Assembly (NCBI GenBank): GCA_963707065.1
Contig: CAVPPJ010000018.1
Coordinates: forward strand, 434,001-498,000
Direction of reading: 5' to 3'
Length of the DNA: 64,000 nt
Origin: Palsa-506 sp963707065
GTDB lineage: Bacteria; Actinomycetota; Actinomycetes; Streptosporangiales; Streptosporangiaceae
Shown here: piece after piece, positions 8,254 to 16,222 of the stretch
Position numbering within the stretch: the first letter of the stretch is position 1
Layout of the letters: each line of letters opens with the position of its first letter
Notes under the pieces: model-generated
Databases searched by the model: none
Seen by the model: the letters and a program-made list of their open reading frames with translations, nothing else
Told to the model about the DNA's origin: nothing
Position numbers and translations under genes: made by a program

Positions 8254-10815
8254 TCAGCGCCCCTTGACCCGGTCGCCCGCCGGGTCAAACGGCGGCCGGA
8301 GGCTGACGCTGGCCGGGCGCAGCTCACCACCGACGTTCACCTGGTACGAGCCGGACCGGGCGAAGTCGGCCGTGACGGCCTCTCCGGCCGGCTGCCAGAT
8401 ATAGGCCAGCCCGACCGAGCAGCCCAGTGCCTCGCCCCAGGCCGCCGAGGTGACCTGGCCCGCCGCCACGCCGTCCCGCAGGACGAGCTCGCCGCCCCAC
8501 ATCATGGTGTCCGGGTCATCGACCACGATCGAGACCAGCCTGCGGCGCGGCCCGAGCGCTCTGGCCTTCTCTACCGCCTCCCGGCCGAGGAAGCTGATGT
8601 CCGTCGCGAGCTTGCAGGCGAAGAGCAGCCCGGCCTCCACCGGGTTATAGTCCGGGGTCAGCTCGCGGCCGAACGCGCGGTACCCCTTCTCCAGCCGCAT
8701 CGACTCGATGGCGTAGTAGCCGCCGTTGACGACGCCGAGCCCGGCGCCGGCCGCCATCAGGTCCTCGTAGACGCCGACGGCGAACTCGGCCGGCACGTAC
8801 AGCTCCCAGCCGAGCTCCCCGACGTAGGTGATCCTGGTCGCCCGGACGGTGGAGTAGCCGAGGTCAACCTCGCGGCTGCTGCCGAACGCGAAGGCCTCGT
8901 TGCCGAAATCGCTGCGGGAGAGCAGCGAGAGCAGTTCCCTGGACCGGGGCCCCATCACCCCGTAGACGGCATAGCAGGAGGTGACGTCGACGAGGGTGGC
9001 GCGGGCATCGGCCGGGATGTGCCTGCTGATGTGGTCCTTATCGCGTTCCGTCGTCGCGGCGCTGCTGACCAGCAGGAACTCGCCAGGCGACAGCCGCGTG
9101 GCGGTGATGTCGGACTCGTAGGTACCGCGGTCGTTGAGCATCCCGGTGTAGACGGTCCGGCCGGGCCGCACGGCAACGTCCGCCGTGCACAGCCACTGCA
9201 GCACCTGCTCCGCATCCGGGCCGGTGAGCAGGTACTTCGAGAACGACGTCTGGTCGAACACGGCCACCTCGCGGCGGGTAGCGCGCTGCTCGGCGGCCGA
9301 CCAGGGCTGCCAGTTCTGCTTTCCCCAGCCATACTCGATCGCGGCCCGCTCGCCGGGCGGGGCGAAAAAATTCGCCCGTTCCCAGCCCATCCGGCTGCCG
9401 AAGCAGGCATTAGCCTGCCGCAGCAGGTGATAAACCGGAGACCGGCGAAACGGGCGCGCGGTGCTGAGCTCACGGTTCGGCCAGGGCACCGCGTAGTGCA
9501 GTCCGAGGATCTCGCCGACCCGGTCGTGCAGCCACTGGTTGTTGCCGTTGAACGGGGCGAATCGCCGGATGTCCACCGCCGTCAGGTCGACGCCCGGGTC
9601 CCCGCCGGCGATCCATTCGGCCAGTGCCTTCCCCGCTCCCCCGGCCGAGGCGATGCCGACCGAGTTGAAGCCCGCGCAGACGAAGAAGTTCCTGACCTCA
9701 GGTGCCTCGCCGAGGATGAACTGGTTGTCCGGCGTGAAGCTCTCCGGCCCGTTGCAGAACAGCTTGATGCCCGTGTCATGCAGCGCCGGGATCCGGTGCA
9801 GGGCGCTCTCCATCAGCGGCGCGAAATGGTCCCAGTCCTCGCCGAGCAGCTGGAACTCAAACGGGTACGGCAGTTTGTCCGGCGCGACCCAGGGCTTCGC
9901 GGCCGGCTCGAAGCCGCCCACGACCAGGCCGCCGACCTCCTCCTTGAAGTAGGTGTAGCCGTCCGGATCACGCAGGATCGGCAGGTCGCGATGGGTGCCG
10001 TCGATCTGCTCGGTGACCACGTAGAAGTGCTCGGCGGAGTGCAGCGGCACGTTCACCCCGCACATCGCGCCGACCTGCTTGGCCCACTGCCCGGCGCAGT
10101 TGACCACGACCTCGGCGGCCACATCGCCCGCATCCGTGCGGACCCCGGTGACGGCGCCGCCGGCCGTCAGGATCCCGGTGACCCTGGTCCGCTCCCGCAC
10201 CACCGCGCCGCGCAGCCGGGCGCCCCTGGCCAGCGCGGCGGTCAGGTCGGTCGGGTTGGCCCGGCCGTCGCCGGGCAGCCAGATGGCCCCGATCAGGTCC
10301 GCGGTGTCCATCACCGGGAAGAGCTGGCCGGCCCGCTGCGGGCTGATCAGCTCGCAGTCGAGCTGGAACGCCTCGGCCACGGCGGCGGTGCGGCGCAGCT
10401 GGGTCATCCGCTCCGGCGTGCGGGCCACGGTCACCCCGCCGCAGCGCCGGAATCCGGTGCCCAGGCCGGTTTCGTCCTCCAGCCGGGAGTACAGCTCGGT
10501 GGAGTACTGCACCAGCCGGGTGCCGCTCTCGGAGGCGCGGAGCTGGCCGACCAGGCCGGCCGCGTGCCAGGTGGTCCCGCAGGACAGCTGCCCCTGCTCG
10601 AGCAGCAGCACGTCGGTCCAGCCGAGCGCGGTCAGGTGATAGGCGATGCTGGTCCCGATCACCCCGCCGCCGATGATGACCACCCGCGCCTGCCCGGGCA
10701 GCGCTGGCCGGCCCGGCTGGGCCGCGGCTGACTGGGCCGGGGCCACCTCGGCTGCGGCCGGCTGAGCCTGCCCGGCCGGGGCCGGCTGACCGGGCTGCGG
10801 TGCTTGCGTCGCCAT
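8254..10815 (-). CDS. FAD-dependent dimethylglycine/sarcosine dehydrogenase with GcvT domain
   Basis: An 853-residue enzyme of the DMGDH/SARDH type. After a Pro/Ala/Gln-rich N-terminal tail of about 40 residues comes the FAD Rossmann motif (VVIIGGGVIGTSIAYHL) and GTTWHAAGLVGQLR. In this family the TWHAAGL His is the covalent-flavin residue. The C-terminal half is a tetrahydrofolate-binding GcvT/aminomethyltransferase domain (YVGELGWELYVPAEF; EKGYRAFGRELTPDYNP). The expected reaction is oxidative demethylation of an N-methylglycine with transfer of the one-carbon unit to THF. Start at 10815 was chosen because it lies 5 nt after the phosphotransferase stop; an upstream frame overlaps that gene. 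The exact substrate (dimethylglycine or sarcosine) is not determinable here. Confidence 0.88.
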   Translation of the reverse strand: MATQAPQPGQPAPAGQAQPAAAEVAPAQSAAAQPGRPALPGQARVVIIGGGVIGTSIAYHLTALGWTDVLLLEQGQLSCGTTWHAAGLVGQLRASESGTRLVQYSTELYSRLEDETGLGTGFRRCGGVTVARTPERMTQLRRTAAVAEAFQLDCELISPQRAGQLFPVMDTADLIGAIWLPGDGRANPTDLTAALARGARLRGAVVRERTRVTGILTAGGAVTGVRTDAGDVAAEVVVNCAGQWAKQVGAMCGVNVPLHSAEHFYVVTEQIDGTHRDLPILRDPDGYTYFKEEVGGLVVGGFEPAAKPWVAPDKLPYPFEFQLLGEDWDHFAPLMESALHRIPALHDTGIKLFCNGPESFTPDNQFILGEAPEVRNFFVCAGFNSVGIASAGGAGKALAEWIAGGDPGVDLTAVDIRRFAPFNGNNQWLHDRVGEILGLHYAVPWPNRELSTARPFRRSPVYHLLRQANACFGSRMGWERANFFAPPGERAAIEYGWGKQNWQPWSAAEQRATRREVAVFDQTSFSKYLLTGPDAEQVLQWLCTADVAVRPGRTVYTGMLNDRGTYESDITATRLSPGEFLLVSSAATTERDKDHISRHIPADARATLVDVTSCYAVYGVMGPRSRELLSLLSRSDFGNEAFAFGSSREVDLGYSTVRATRITYVGELGWELYVPAEFAVGVYEDLMAAGAGLGVVNGGYYAIESMRLEKGYRAFGRELTPDYNPVEAGLLFACKLATDISFLGREAVEKARALGPRRRLVSIVVDDPDTMMWGGELVLRDGVAAGQVTSAAWGEALGCSVGLAYIWQPAGEAVTADFARSGSYQVNVGGELRPASVSLRPPFDPAGDRVKGR

Positions 10816-10820
10816 CGCGG

Positions 10821-11741
10821 TCAGTCGCCTTGCTGCACGTCGTCGAGCAGGCGGCCGAAACCGGGCCCGGTGAATCCGGCCGCGGCCGCGTCGTATTTCT
10901 CCATCGCCCACGACCAGAAGTCGAAGTCCAGCGGGCTGGTCGCGCTCTGGATCGCCCCCCAGAGCGTCCAGCCGTACCTGGCGACCAGCCCGAACAGCAG
11001 CGCCCTGGCGATCCGGCTGCGCCGGGCCCGTCCGTAGTAGGCGGTCACCAGCTCGGCAAGCCCGTCCGGCGACAGGCCGGACTCAGCCGCGATGTTGCCG
11101 AGTTCGAAGCAAGGGTCGTTATTGCCCGAATACTCGTAGTCGATCAGCCAGATCCGCTCGCCGTCGTCGATGAAGTTGCCGGCCAGCAGGTCGTTGTTGC
11201 ACGGCACCGTGCCCTCATCGCGCGCCGCCAGGGCCGCCCGCGCCGCCCCGAACTGGGCCGCGAAGTCGTCGTAACCGGCCGGCAGCCGCAGTCCGCGCGT
11301 CTGGATCACCGACCGGTAGCGGGGCTGGATCTCGAACATGTCGAAGTCGTTGCCGAACCGCCGCGCCGCGTGCAGCCGCCGGCAGGCCGCGGCGATCCGC
11401 TCGGTATTGGCCGGGTCCGCCACGTCGGCGTTGCCGTAGGTCCGGCCGTCGATGAAGCCGATGACCAGAAGGCAGTCGGCGGGCCGGTACTCGATCACGG
11501 GCGCGCCGACGCCGGCCCGCGCGGCGATGACGGAGTTGACGTATTCGTGGTCACGGTTGATGGCCAGCAGGTCGCCGCCGCCGCCGGCCCAGGTCCTGGC
11601 CACGAACGAGCCGCCCGGGGTGGTCACCTTGTAGTTTCGGTTGGTCAGGCCGCCCGGCAGTTCCTCGACCGTGCGCGGCCCGCCGGTCAGTCTCGGTACC
11701 CGGTCCAGCAGCTCGTCGATGGCTGCTCGGCCCTGGCTCAT
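10821..11741 (-). CDS. Choline/ethanolamine kinase-like phosphotransferase (APH fold)
   Basis: A 306-residue protein with a kinase-like fold: GGLTNRNYKV in the N-lobe, the catalytic loop PCNNDLLAGNF (H-x-D variant with Asn-Asn-Asp) and metal-binding WLIDYEYSG, as in choline kinases. It probably phosphorylates a small amino alcohol such as choline. The 5-nt gap to the dehydrogenase gene indicates cotranscription. The promoter side faces a divergent APC permease across an intergenic palindrome. Choline as substrate is an inference from family and neighbours. Confidence 0.82.
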   Translation of the reverse strand: MSQGRAAIDELLDRVPRLTGGPRTVEELPGGLTNRNYKVTTPGGSFVARTWAGGGGDLLAINRDHEYVNSVIAARAGVGAPVIEYRPADCLLVIGFIDGRTYGNADVADPANTERIAAACRRLHAARRFGNDFDMFEIQPRYRSVIQTRGLRLPAGYDDFAAQFGAARAALAARDEGTVPCNNDLLAGNFIDDGERIWLIDYEYSGNNDPCFELGNIAAESGLSPDGLAELVTAYYGRARRSRIARALLFGLVARYGWTLWGAIQSATSPLDFDFWSWAMEKYDAAAAGFTGPGFGRLLDDVQQGD

Positions 11742-11771
11742 GCTCGCAGGGTATGCGGCCGGGGGATTAAA

Positions 11772-11781
11772 GGTCTAGACC
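11772..11781. promoter_or_regulatory. Candidate GntR/HutC-type operator GGTCTAGACC
   Basis: A perfect 10-bp palindrome in the 144-nt region between the divergent phosphotransferase and permease genes. It matches the core of known HutC-subfamily operators (GT-xx-TA-xx-AC; the DasR site core is the same GGTCTAGACC). The only nearby candidate regulator is the HutC-type GntR protein encoded at 13618. Binding has not been shown; the match is from recall of the consensus. Confidence 0.55.
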
Positions 11782-11885
11782 GAACTAAGGATCTTCGCCA
11801 AAGCCGGTCAAAGGGTATGGACAATTAGCCGCGCGTGACCTTACGCTACGCCTCAATCCGTGGCCCATCGCAAGGGAGGACCTCG

Positions 11886-13460
11886 ATGAGCGCCAGCACT
11901 CCGGACGTCAGCGGGCAGGAACGTGACTCCGCTGACCTTGCGCAATTCGGCTACAAGCAGGAACTGAAGCGCTCGCTCGGCACCTTCAGCTCGTTCGCGG
12001 TCGCGTTCAGCTACATCTCGCCGTCGACCGGCATCTTCACGCTGTTCTTCCTCGGCCTGACGACGATCGGCGGCGTCTTCATCTGGACCTGGCCGGTGGT
12101 GGCACTTGGTCAGTTCATCATCGCGCTGAACTTCGCTGAGGTGTCCAGCCATTATCCGGTGGCCGGCTCGGTCTTCCAGTGGACGAAGTACATGGCGAGC
12201 AGGGCCTACTCCTGGTTCACCGGCTGGATCTACCTGTTCGCCGGCATCCTGACCGTCAGCGCGGTCGTGGCCACCCTGCCGCTGGCGCTGATCCCGGCGC
12301 TGAACGGCCTGGGCTGGGACCGCCTCGGGGTCGGCAGCCCGGCCACCGTGCTGCACACCCAGCTCATCGTCGCGCTGATCACCCTTGTCGTCATCACGGT
12401 GCTGAACATCTATGGCGTGCGGCTGGTCGCGATCATCAACAACACGGGGGTGATCTTCGAGATCCTCGGCATGTTCGTGTTCGCGCTGATCCTGATGATC
12501 TTCCACAACCACCAGGGCTTCCATGTCATCACCAACACCGGCGGCCTCAAGCTAGGACCCAGCTCGTTCCTCGCCGCGATGTTCATGAGCCTGTTCGTGA
12601 TCTACGGATTCGACACCGCGTCGACGCTAGCCGAGGAGACCCGTGACCCGCGGCGATCAGCGCCGAAGGCGGTGCTGTTCGCGGTGATCGGCGCATTCAT
12701 CATCGGCGGGGTATTCCTGCTCGGCACGCTGATGGCGATCCCGAACCTGCACACGGCCATCTCGAACGCATGGGGCCCCGTGCAGATCATCGAGGCGAAC
12801 TTCTCCCCCCATTTCGCCACTCTCTACCTGCTGATCGTCTCCGCCGCGATCTTCGTCTGCTGCCTGTCGATCATGGCCGCGACGATCCGGCTGTGCTTCG
12901 GCATGTCCCGCGACAACCAGCTGCCGTTCTCCGGGCCGCTGTCGCGGGTGTCGCCGACCCTGCACACCCCGTTCTGGACCTGCATCACGATCGCCGTGGT
13001 CGCGGCGATCCCGTTCCTGCAGTACTCGGGCGTCGCCACCATCGCCATCGCGGCGACCGGCATGATCTACCTGAGCTACTTCCTCGGCAATCTCGTGATC
13101 ATGCGAGCCCGGACGCGCGGCTGGCCGACAGCCAGCGCCCCATTCCGGCTCGGGCGCTGGGGCATCCCGATCAACATCCTGGGCCTGCTGTACGGGGGCG
13201 CGATGCTGATCAACTTCGCCTGGCCGCGAGCCGCGAGCAACCCCACGCCCAATCAGACCGCGCCGCCCGCCCAGCTCGATTTCCATATTGGCTTCCTGAA
13301 CGGCATCCCGATCCTGTGGACAGTGGCGGTAGTCATCGTGCTGATCGGCGCGGTCTACTACCTGCTCGTCGGGCGGGCCAAGGCATTCGCGCCGATCACG
13401 GCGCCCGCGCCGGACGACCCGCTGCCGGCTACCGGGACGGCTCCCCAGGTGGGAAGCTGA
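11886..13460 (+). CDS. APC-superfamily amino acid/amine permease
   Basis: A 524-residue integral membrane protein with about 12 hydrophobic segments and short loops, resembling the GABA/choline permease branch of the APC superfamily: KRSLGTFSSFAVAFSYISPS in helix 1, GLTTIGGVFIWTWPVV, and FGMSRDNQLPFSG in the middle. The ATG at 11886 has GGGAGGA 5 nt upstream; the open frame begins earlier but without an RBS. It is divergent from the phosphotransferase-dehydrogenase-serine dehydratase genes and would supply their substrate. A GntR regulator gene follows, after a strong palindrome. Confidence 0.88.
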   Translation: MSASTPDVSGQERDSADLAQFGYKQELKRSLGTFSSFAVAFSYISPSTGIFTLFFLGLTTIGGVFIWTWPVVALGQFIIALNFAEVSSHYPVAGSVFQWTKYMASRAYSWFTGWIYLFAGILTVSAVVATLPLALIPALNGLGWDRLGVGSPATVLHTQLIVALITLVVITVLNIYGVRLVAIINNTGVIFEILGMFVFALILMIFHNHQGFHVITNTGGLKLGPSSFLAAMFMSLFVIYGFDTASTLAEETRDPRRSAPKAVLFAVIGAFIIGGVFLLGTLMAIPNLHTAISNAWGPVQIIEANFSPHFATLYLLIVSAAIFVCCLSIMAATIRLCFGMSRDNQLPFSGPLSRVSPTLHTPFWTCITIAVVAAIPFLQYSGVATIAIAATGMIYLSYFLGNLVIMRARTRGWPTASAPFRLGRWGIPINILGLLYGGAMLINFAWPRAASNPTPNQTAPPAQLDFHIGFLNGIPILWTVAVVIVLIGAVYYLLVGRAKAFAPITAPAPDDPLPATGTAPQVGS

Positions 13461-13527
13461 CTGACGTCCGTCAGGCACCGCGATGCCCGCCGGCCGCGGC
13501 GGTTACCCATAGGAGGGGAGCTGCGGC

Positions 13528-13559
13528 CGGCGAGCTGACCGGGCCCGGTCAGCTCGCCG
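13528..13559 (+). terminator. 32-bp perfect palindrome between permease and gntR
   Basis: Arms 13528-13543 and 13544-13559 are exact reverse complements with no spacer; the arm reads CGGCGAGCTGACCGGG. As RNA it gives a stem of about 14 bp with a GGCC loop, 68 nt after the permease stop, so a U-less terminator is the simplest reading. As DNA it could also be an operator for the adjacent GntR regulator. Confidence 0.6.
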
Positions 13560-13617
13560 CTCCCGGCCTGCGGGCGTGCTGACCGTGCCACGGCAGCCGG
13601 GCGGCAGGCGCAGCGCC

Positions 13618-14424
13618 ATGAGGAGCGCACGGCGCGGAGCGTCCCCGCCCGCGCTGAAAACGAACGCCAGGACGCCACCGGAGATCGTCCGCGCGCCGGG
13701 CACCACCGTGCACTCGCAGATCGAGGACTGGCTGGCCGGGGAGATCACCGTCGGCGCGCTCCGGCCCGGTGAGCGGCTGCCGACCGAACAGGACCTGGCG
13801 GCGTGGTTCGGGGTCAGCCGGATGACGCTGCGGCACGCGCTCGGCGAGCTGGCCAGGCGCGGGCTGGTGACCAGGGCCGTCGGACGCAACGGCGGCACCT
13901 TCGTGGCCGAGCCGAAGCTGGAGCAGGATCTCACTACCCTCGCCGGGTTCTCCGAGCAGCTGCGCAGGCACGGGATGGTGGCCGGCGCACAGGTGCTCAC
14001 CGCAGCGCAGCGCCCGGCCGGCCCGGCCGCCGCGGCGGCGCTCCGGCTGGCGGTGGGTGATCCGGTCCACGAGGTCCGCAGGATCCGGCTGGCGGACGGC
14101 AAGCCGATCGCCGTCGAGCGCTCGCTGTTCCCCGCGGCCCTGTTCCCCGAGATGCTGCAGTGCAGGCTGGACGGCTCGCTCTACGAGCTGCTCGAGGTCA
14201 GGTACGGGCAGCGGCCGCACCGGGCCCGGGAGGTCCTTGAGCCGGTCACCGCGGGAGTCCGCGAGGCTGAGGCACTGCAGGTGGCGGAGGGAGCCCCGCT
14301 CATGCTGGTCGAGCGCACCGCCTATGCCCGCGATGGCCAGCCGCTGGAGTTCGCCAGGGACCTGTTCCGCGGTGACCGGACCCGCCTCGTCGTCTGGACC
14401 TCCGAGCTGGCCGGCGACCTCTGA
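13618..14424 (+). CDS. GntR-family transcriptional regulator, HutC subfamily (UTRA domain)
   Basis: A 268-residue repressor-type protein. The N-terminal winged helix (TVHSQIEDWLAGEITVGAL, LPTEQDLAAWFGVSRMTLRH) is followed from about residue 100 by a UTRA ligand-binding domain ending LEFARDLFRGDRTRLVVW. HutC/UTRA regulators sense small metabolites and bind GT..TA..AC palindromes. The ATG at 13618 was taken; a GTG at 13576 would add 14 residues and neither has a good RBS. It probably controls the permease and the divergent one-carbon catabolic genes. A 32-bp palindrome precedes it and a 23-bp inverted repeat follows it. Confidence 0.88.
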   Translation: MRSARRGASPPALKTNARTPPEIVRAPGTTVHSQIEDWLAGEITVGALRPGERLPTEQDLAAWFGVSRMTLRHALGELARRGLVTRAVGRNGGTFVAEPKLEQDLTTLAGFSEQLRRHGMVAGAQVLTAAQRPAGPAAAAALRLAVGDPVHEVRRIRLADGKPIAVERSLFPAALFPEMLQCRLDGSLYELLEVRYGQRPHRAREVLEPVTAGVREAEALQVAEGAPLMLVERTAYARDGQPLEFARDLFRGDRTRLVVWTSELAGDL

Positions 14425-14478
14425 GCCGCCCTGAACCGCACTGAACCGCCGCGAAAATGCCGCCTTCCCGCCTGCCGG

Positions 14479-14540
14479 CAACCCTATGGATCGGGCTTCC
14501 ACCGGCACCCAACCCGCTGGAAGCCCGATCCATAGGGTTG
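14479..14540 (+). repeat. 23-bp perfect inverted repeat with 16-nt loop
   Basis: Arms 14479-14501 and 14518-14540 are exact reverse complements (arm 1 begins CAACCCTATGGATCGGGC), separated by 16 nt. It lies 55 nt after the gntR stop and about 90 nt before the synthetase leader peptide. A transcript would fold into a 23-bp hairpin without a U-tract. This could be a gntR terminator, but the length and A+T-containing arms are unusual for one. Confidence 0.75.
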
Positions 14541-14618
14541 TGATCGCGCGCGGCTGCGACTGCGGCATCGCGCCGCGCTCGCGTGAAGTAGTCACGGGAA
14601 GCCGGGCTGCTTGCCTGC

Positions 14619-14631
14619 TAACCTGGTTGTT
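14619..14631 (+). promoter_or_regulatory. Candidate -10 box for leaderless thrS leader transcript
   Basis: TAACCT at 14619-14624 fits the actinobacterial TAnnnT -10 pattern. It ends 7 nt before the ATG of the leader peptide, which would place the transcription start at or next to that ATG. No Shine-Dalgarno precedes the ATG, agreeing with leaderless translation. No good -35 is visible. Confidence 0.45.
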
Positions 14632-14688
14632 ATGACTTATGGTCACGGGACGACGACGCCGGGGAGATCCCGGCGCGTGTTGGCGTGA
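14632..14688 (+). CDS. Threonine leader peptide (attenuator) of the ThrRS-like gene
   Basis: An 18-codon ORF reading MTYGHGTTTPGRSRRVLA then TGA. Four of 18 residues are threonine and three are consecutive ACG codons (14650-14658). It sits directly upstream of an intrinsic terminator and a threonyl-tRNA synthetase-like gene. Ribosome stalling at the Thr run when Thr-tRNA is short would cover the first arm of the hairpin at 14658-14676. Its second arm (TCCCGG, 14668-14673) would then be free to pair with the terminator's 5' arm (CCGGGA), giving antitermination. The arrangement matches classical ribosome-mediated attenuation; function is inferred. Confidence 0.75.
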   Translation: MTYGHGTTTPGRSRRVLA

Positions 14689-14703
14689 CCTGACCACGAC
14701 GAC

Positions 14704-14738
14704 AAGGCCCCGGGAGCATCGCTCCCGGGGCCTTTTCT
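14704..14738 (+). terminator. Intrinsic terminator in the thrS-like leader (attenuator)
   Basis: Stem AAGGCCCCGGGAGC (14704-14717) and GCTCCCGGGGCCTT (14721-14734) with a 3-nt loop, followed by TTCT; the stem plus T-run gives a canonical Rho-independent terminator, rare in such a G+C-rich region. It lies 15 nt after the leader-peptide stop and 44 nt before the synthetase start, so it terminates before the gene unless the competing leader hairpin forms. Confidence 0.85.
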
Positions 14739-14781
14739 CGGTCCAGGAATGGTGCTCCCGGAGAACTCCGAGGAGGCACTC

Positions 14782-16020
14782 ATGCCCGTTGACCACCGGC
14801 AGCTCGGCCGGGATCTTGCGTTGTTCCGCACCGATACGCTGGTCGGCGCCGGGCTGCCGTTGTGGCTGCCGGCCGGCGCCGTCATCCGCAGCGAGCTTGA
14901 GCGGCTCGCCGCGCAGGAAGCAGTCAGCGGCGGCTGCCAGCGCGTTTACACCCCCGTGCTGGCCAAGCGGGAGCTGTTCGAGCGTTCGGGGCACTGGGCG
15001 AAATTCGCCGCCGACATGTTCCCGGCGATGGTTATCGGCGGCGAGGAATTCGTGCTCCGGCCGGCCAACTGCCCGCACCATGCCCTGATCTATGCCGCGG
15101 AGCAGCACAGCTTCCGGGATCTGCCGGTGCGGCTGTCAGAACTGGGCAGCATGTTCCGCAGCGAGCTGTCGGGCGTGCTCGGCGGGCTGTCCAGGGTCCG
15201 GCAGATCAACCTTGACGACACCCACGTCTTCTGCAGGCCGGATCAGGTAACCGGCGAGATCGTCCGCGGCCTGGAATCGGTACAGCGGTGCTACCGGATA
15301 CTCGGCATCGAGGTCACCCGCTACCGGCTGTCCCGGCGCGGCCACGGCGGGGGCTACCTCGGCGACGACGGGCTATGGCAAGACGCTGAGCGCCAGCTCG
15401 CGGCCGCACTCGGCCAGGTCGGGCTGGCCTATGCGGACGCCGCCGGGGAAGCCGCGTTCTACGGGCCGAAGATCGACGTGCAGGTGACCGATCCGGCCGG
15501 CCGGGAGGAAACACTGTCCACCGTCCAGCTGGACTTCAACCAGCCGGAACGCTTCGACCTCGGCTACATCGGCAGCGACGGCCGCCGGCATCGCCCGGTG
15601 ATGATCCACCGGGGCACGCTGTCCGCCATGGAGCGCCTGGTGGCCTACCTGATCGAGCGCTATAACGGGGCATTCCCGCCGTGGCTGTCCCCCGTCCAGG
15701 TACTCGTCCTGCCGGTTAGCGACGACCAGGCCGAGCTTGCCTGGTCGCTGGCCGAGCGGATCAGCGCGGCCGGCCTGCGGGCCGAGTGCGATCCGGCCGA
15801 CGCCACCCTGGGGGCGCGGATCCGGCGCGCGCACGGGCGGCGCGTTCCCTATGTCGCCGTGATCGGGGACCGGGAGGCAGCCAGCGGCCTGCTCGCGGTG
15901 CGGCTGCGCGACGGCCGGCGGCTGCCGGGAATCTCCGCCGCTGACCTGATCGCCGGTATCACCGCGCAGGTCGCCGGCCGGTCCGCCGGGCTAGGCTTCG
16001 GCGCCGGAACACCAGCATGA
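14782..16020 (+). CDS. Short threonyl-tRNA synthetase-like protein (catalytic and anticodon domains only)
   Basis: A 412-residue class II synthetase lacking the TGS and editing domains that make housekeeping bacterial ThrRS about 640 residues. The catalytic core (1-295) keeps the three zinc ligands by alignment to E. coli ThrRS: Cys97 (ANCPHH), His148 (DDTHVFC) and His276 (VMIHRG). Motif 2 is MFRSELSGVLGGLSRVR and motif 3 TLSAMERL; the anticodon domain follows from about 300. The ATG at 14782 has AGGAGG 5 nt upstream. Next to the conserved active-site Gln249 the sequence is LDFNQPERFD, with Gln254 where E. coli has Leu489, a position reported in borrelidin sensitivity. The gene is preceded by a Thr leader peptide and terminator. 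Likely an auxiliary, inducible, perhaps inhibitor-resistant ThrRS; use in a biosynthetic pathway is an alternative. Confidence 0.85.
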   Translation: MPVDHRQLGRDLALFRTDTLVGAGLPLWLPAGAVIRSELERLAAQEAVSGGCQRVYTPVLAKRELFERSGHWAKFAADMFPAMVIGGEEFVLRPANCPHHALIYAAEQHSFRDLPVRLSELGSMFRSELSGVLGGLSRVRQINLDDTHVFCRPDQVTGEIVRGLESVQRCYRILGIEVTRYRLSRRGHGGGYLGDDGLWQDAERQLAAALGQVGLAYADAAGEAAFYGPKIDVQVTDPAGREETLSTVQLDFNQPERFDLGYIGSDGRRHRPVMIHRGTLSAMERLVAYLIERYNGAFPPWLSPVQVLVLPVSDDQAELAWSLAERISAAGLRAECDPADATLGARIRRAHGRRVPYVAVIGDREAASGLLAVRLRDGRRLPGISAADLIAGITAQVAGRSAGLGFGAGTPA

Positions 16021-16059
16021 TCCCGCCGCCTGACTTGCTGCCGGGCGCGGCAGCCGCAT

Positions 16060-16150
16060 GGCGGACAGCCACGCTGCGGACAGCCAGCTGCGGACAGGCA
16101 GCTGGGACAGCCACGCTGCGGACAGCCACGCTGCGGACAGGCACGCTGCG
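16060..16150. repeat. Degenerate short tandem repeat (13-15 nt units)
   Basis: About six units built on ACGCTGCGGACAGCC, some with one or two bases lost, fill most of the gap between the ThrRS-like gene and the convergent marR gene. Overlapping open frames here encode only the repeat (for example TATLRT) and do not look like genes. Confidence 0.6.
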
Positions 16151-16222
16151 AGCTGACGCGGCAGGCTGGCCAGCTGACGGGCCGGCCAGCCTGATCGGCC
16201 GCTGTCGTCAGGGCGGCCCGGC

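Noticed and set aside
7630..10731. A 1033-residue plus-strand open frame
   Set aside because: Antisense of the dimethylglycine/sarcosine dehydrogenase and serine dehydratase genes, which have clear motifs on the other strand.
14749..14781. Earlier ATG at 14749 as the ThrRS-like start
   Set aside because: It lies right after the terminator without a ribosome-binding site, while ATG 14782 has AGGAGG at 5 nt.
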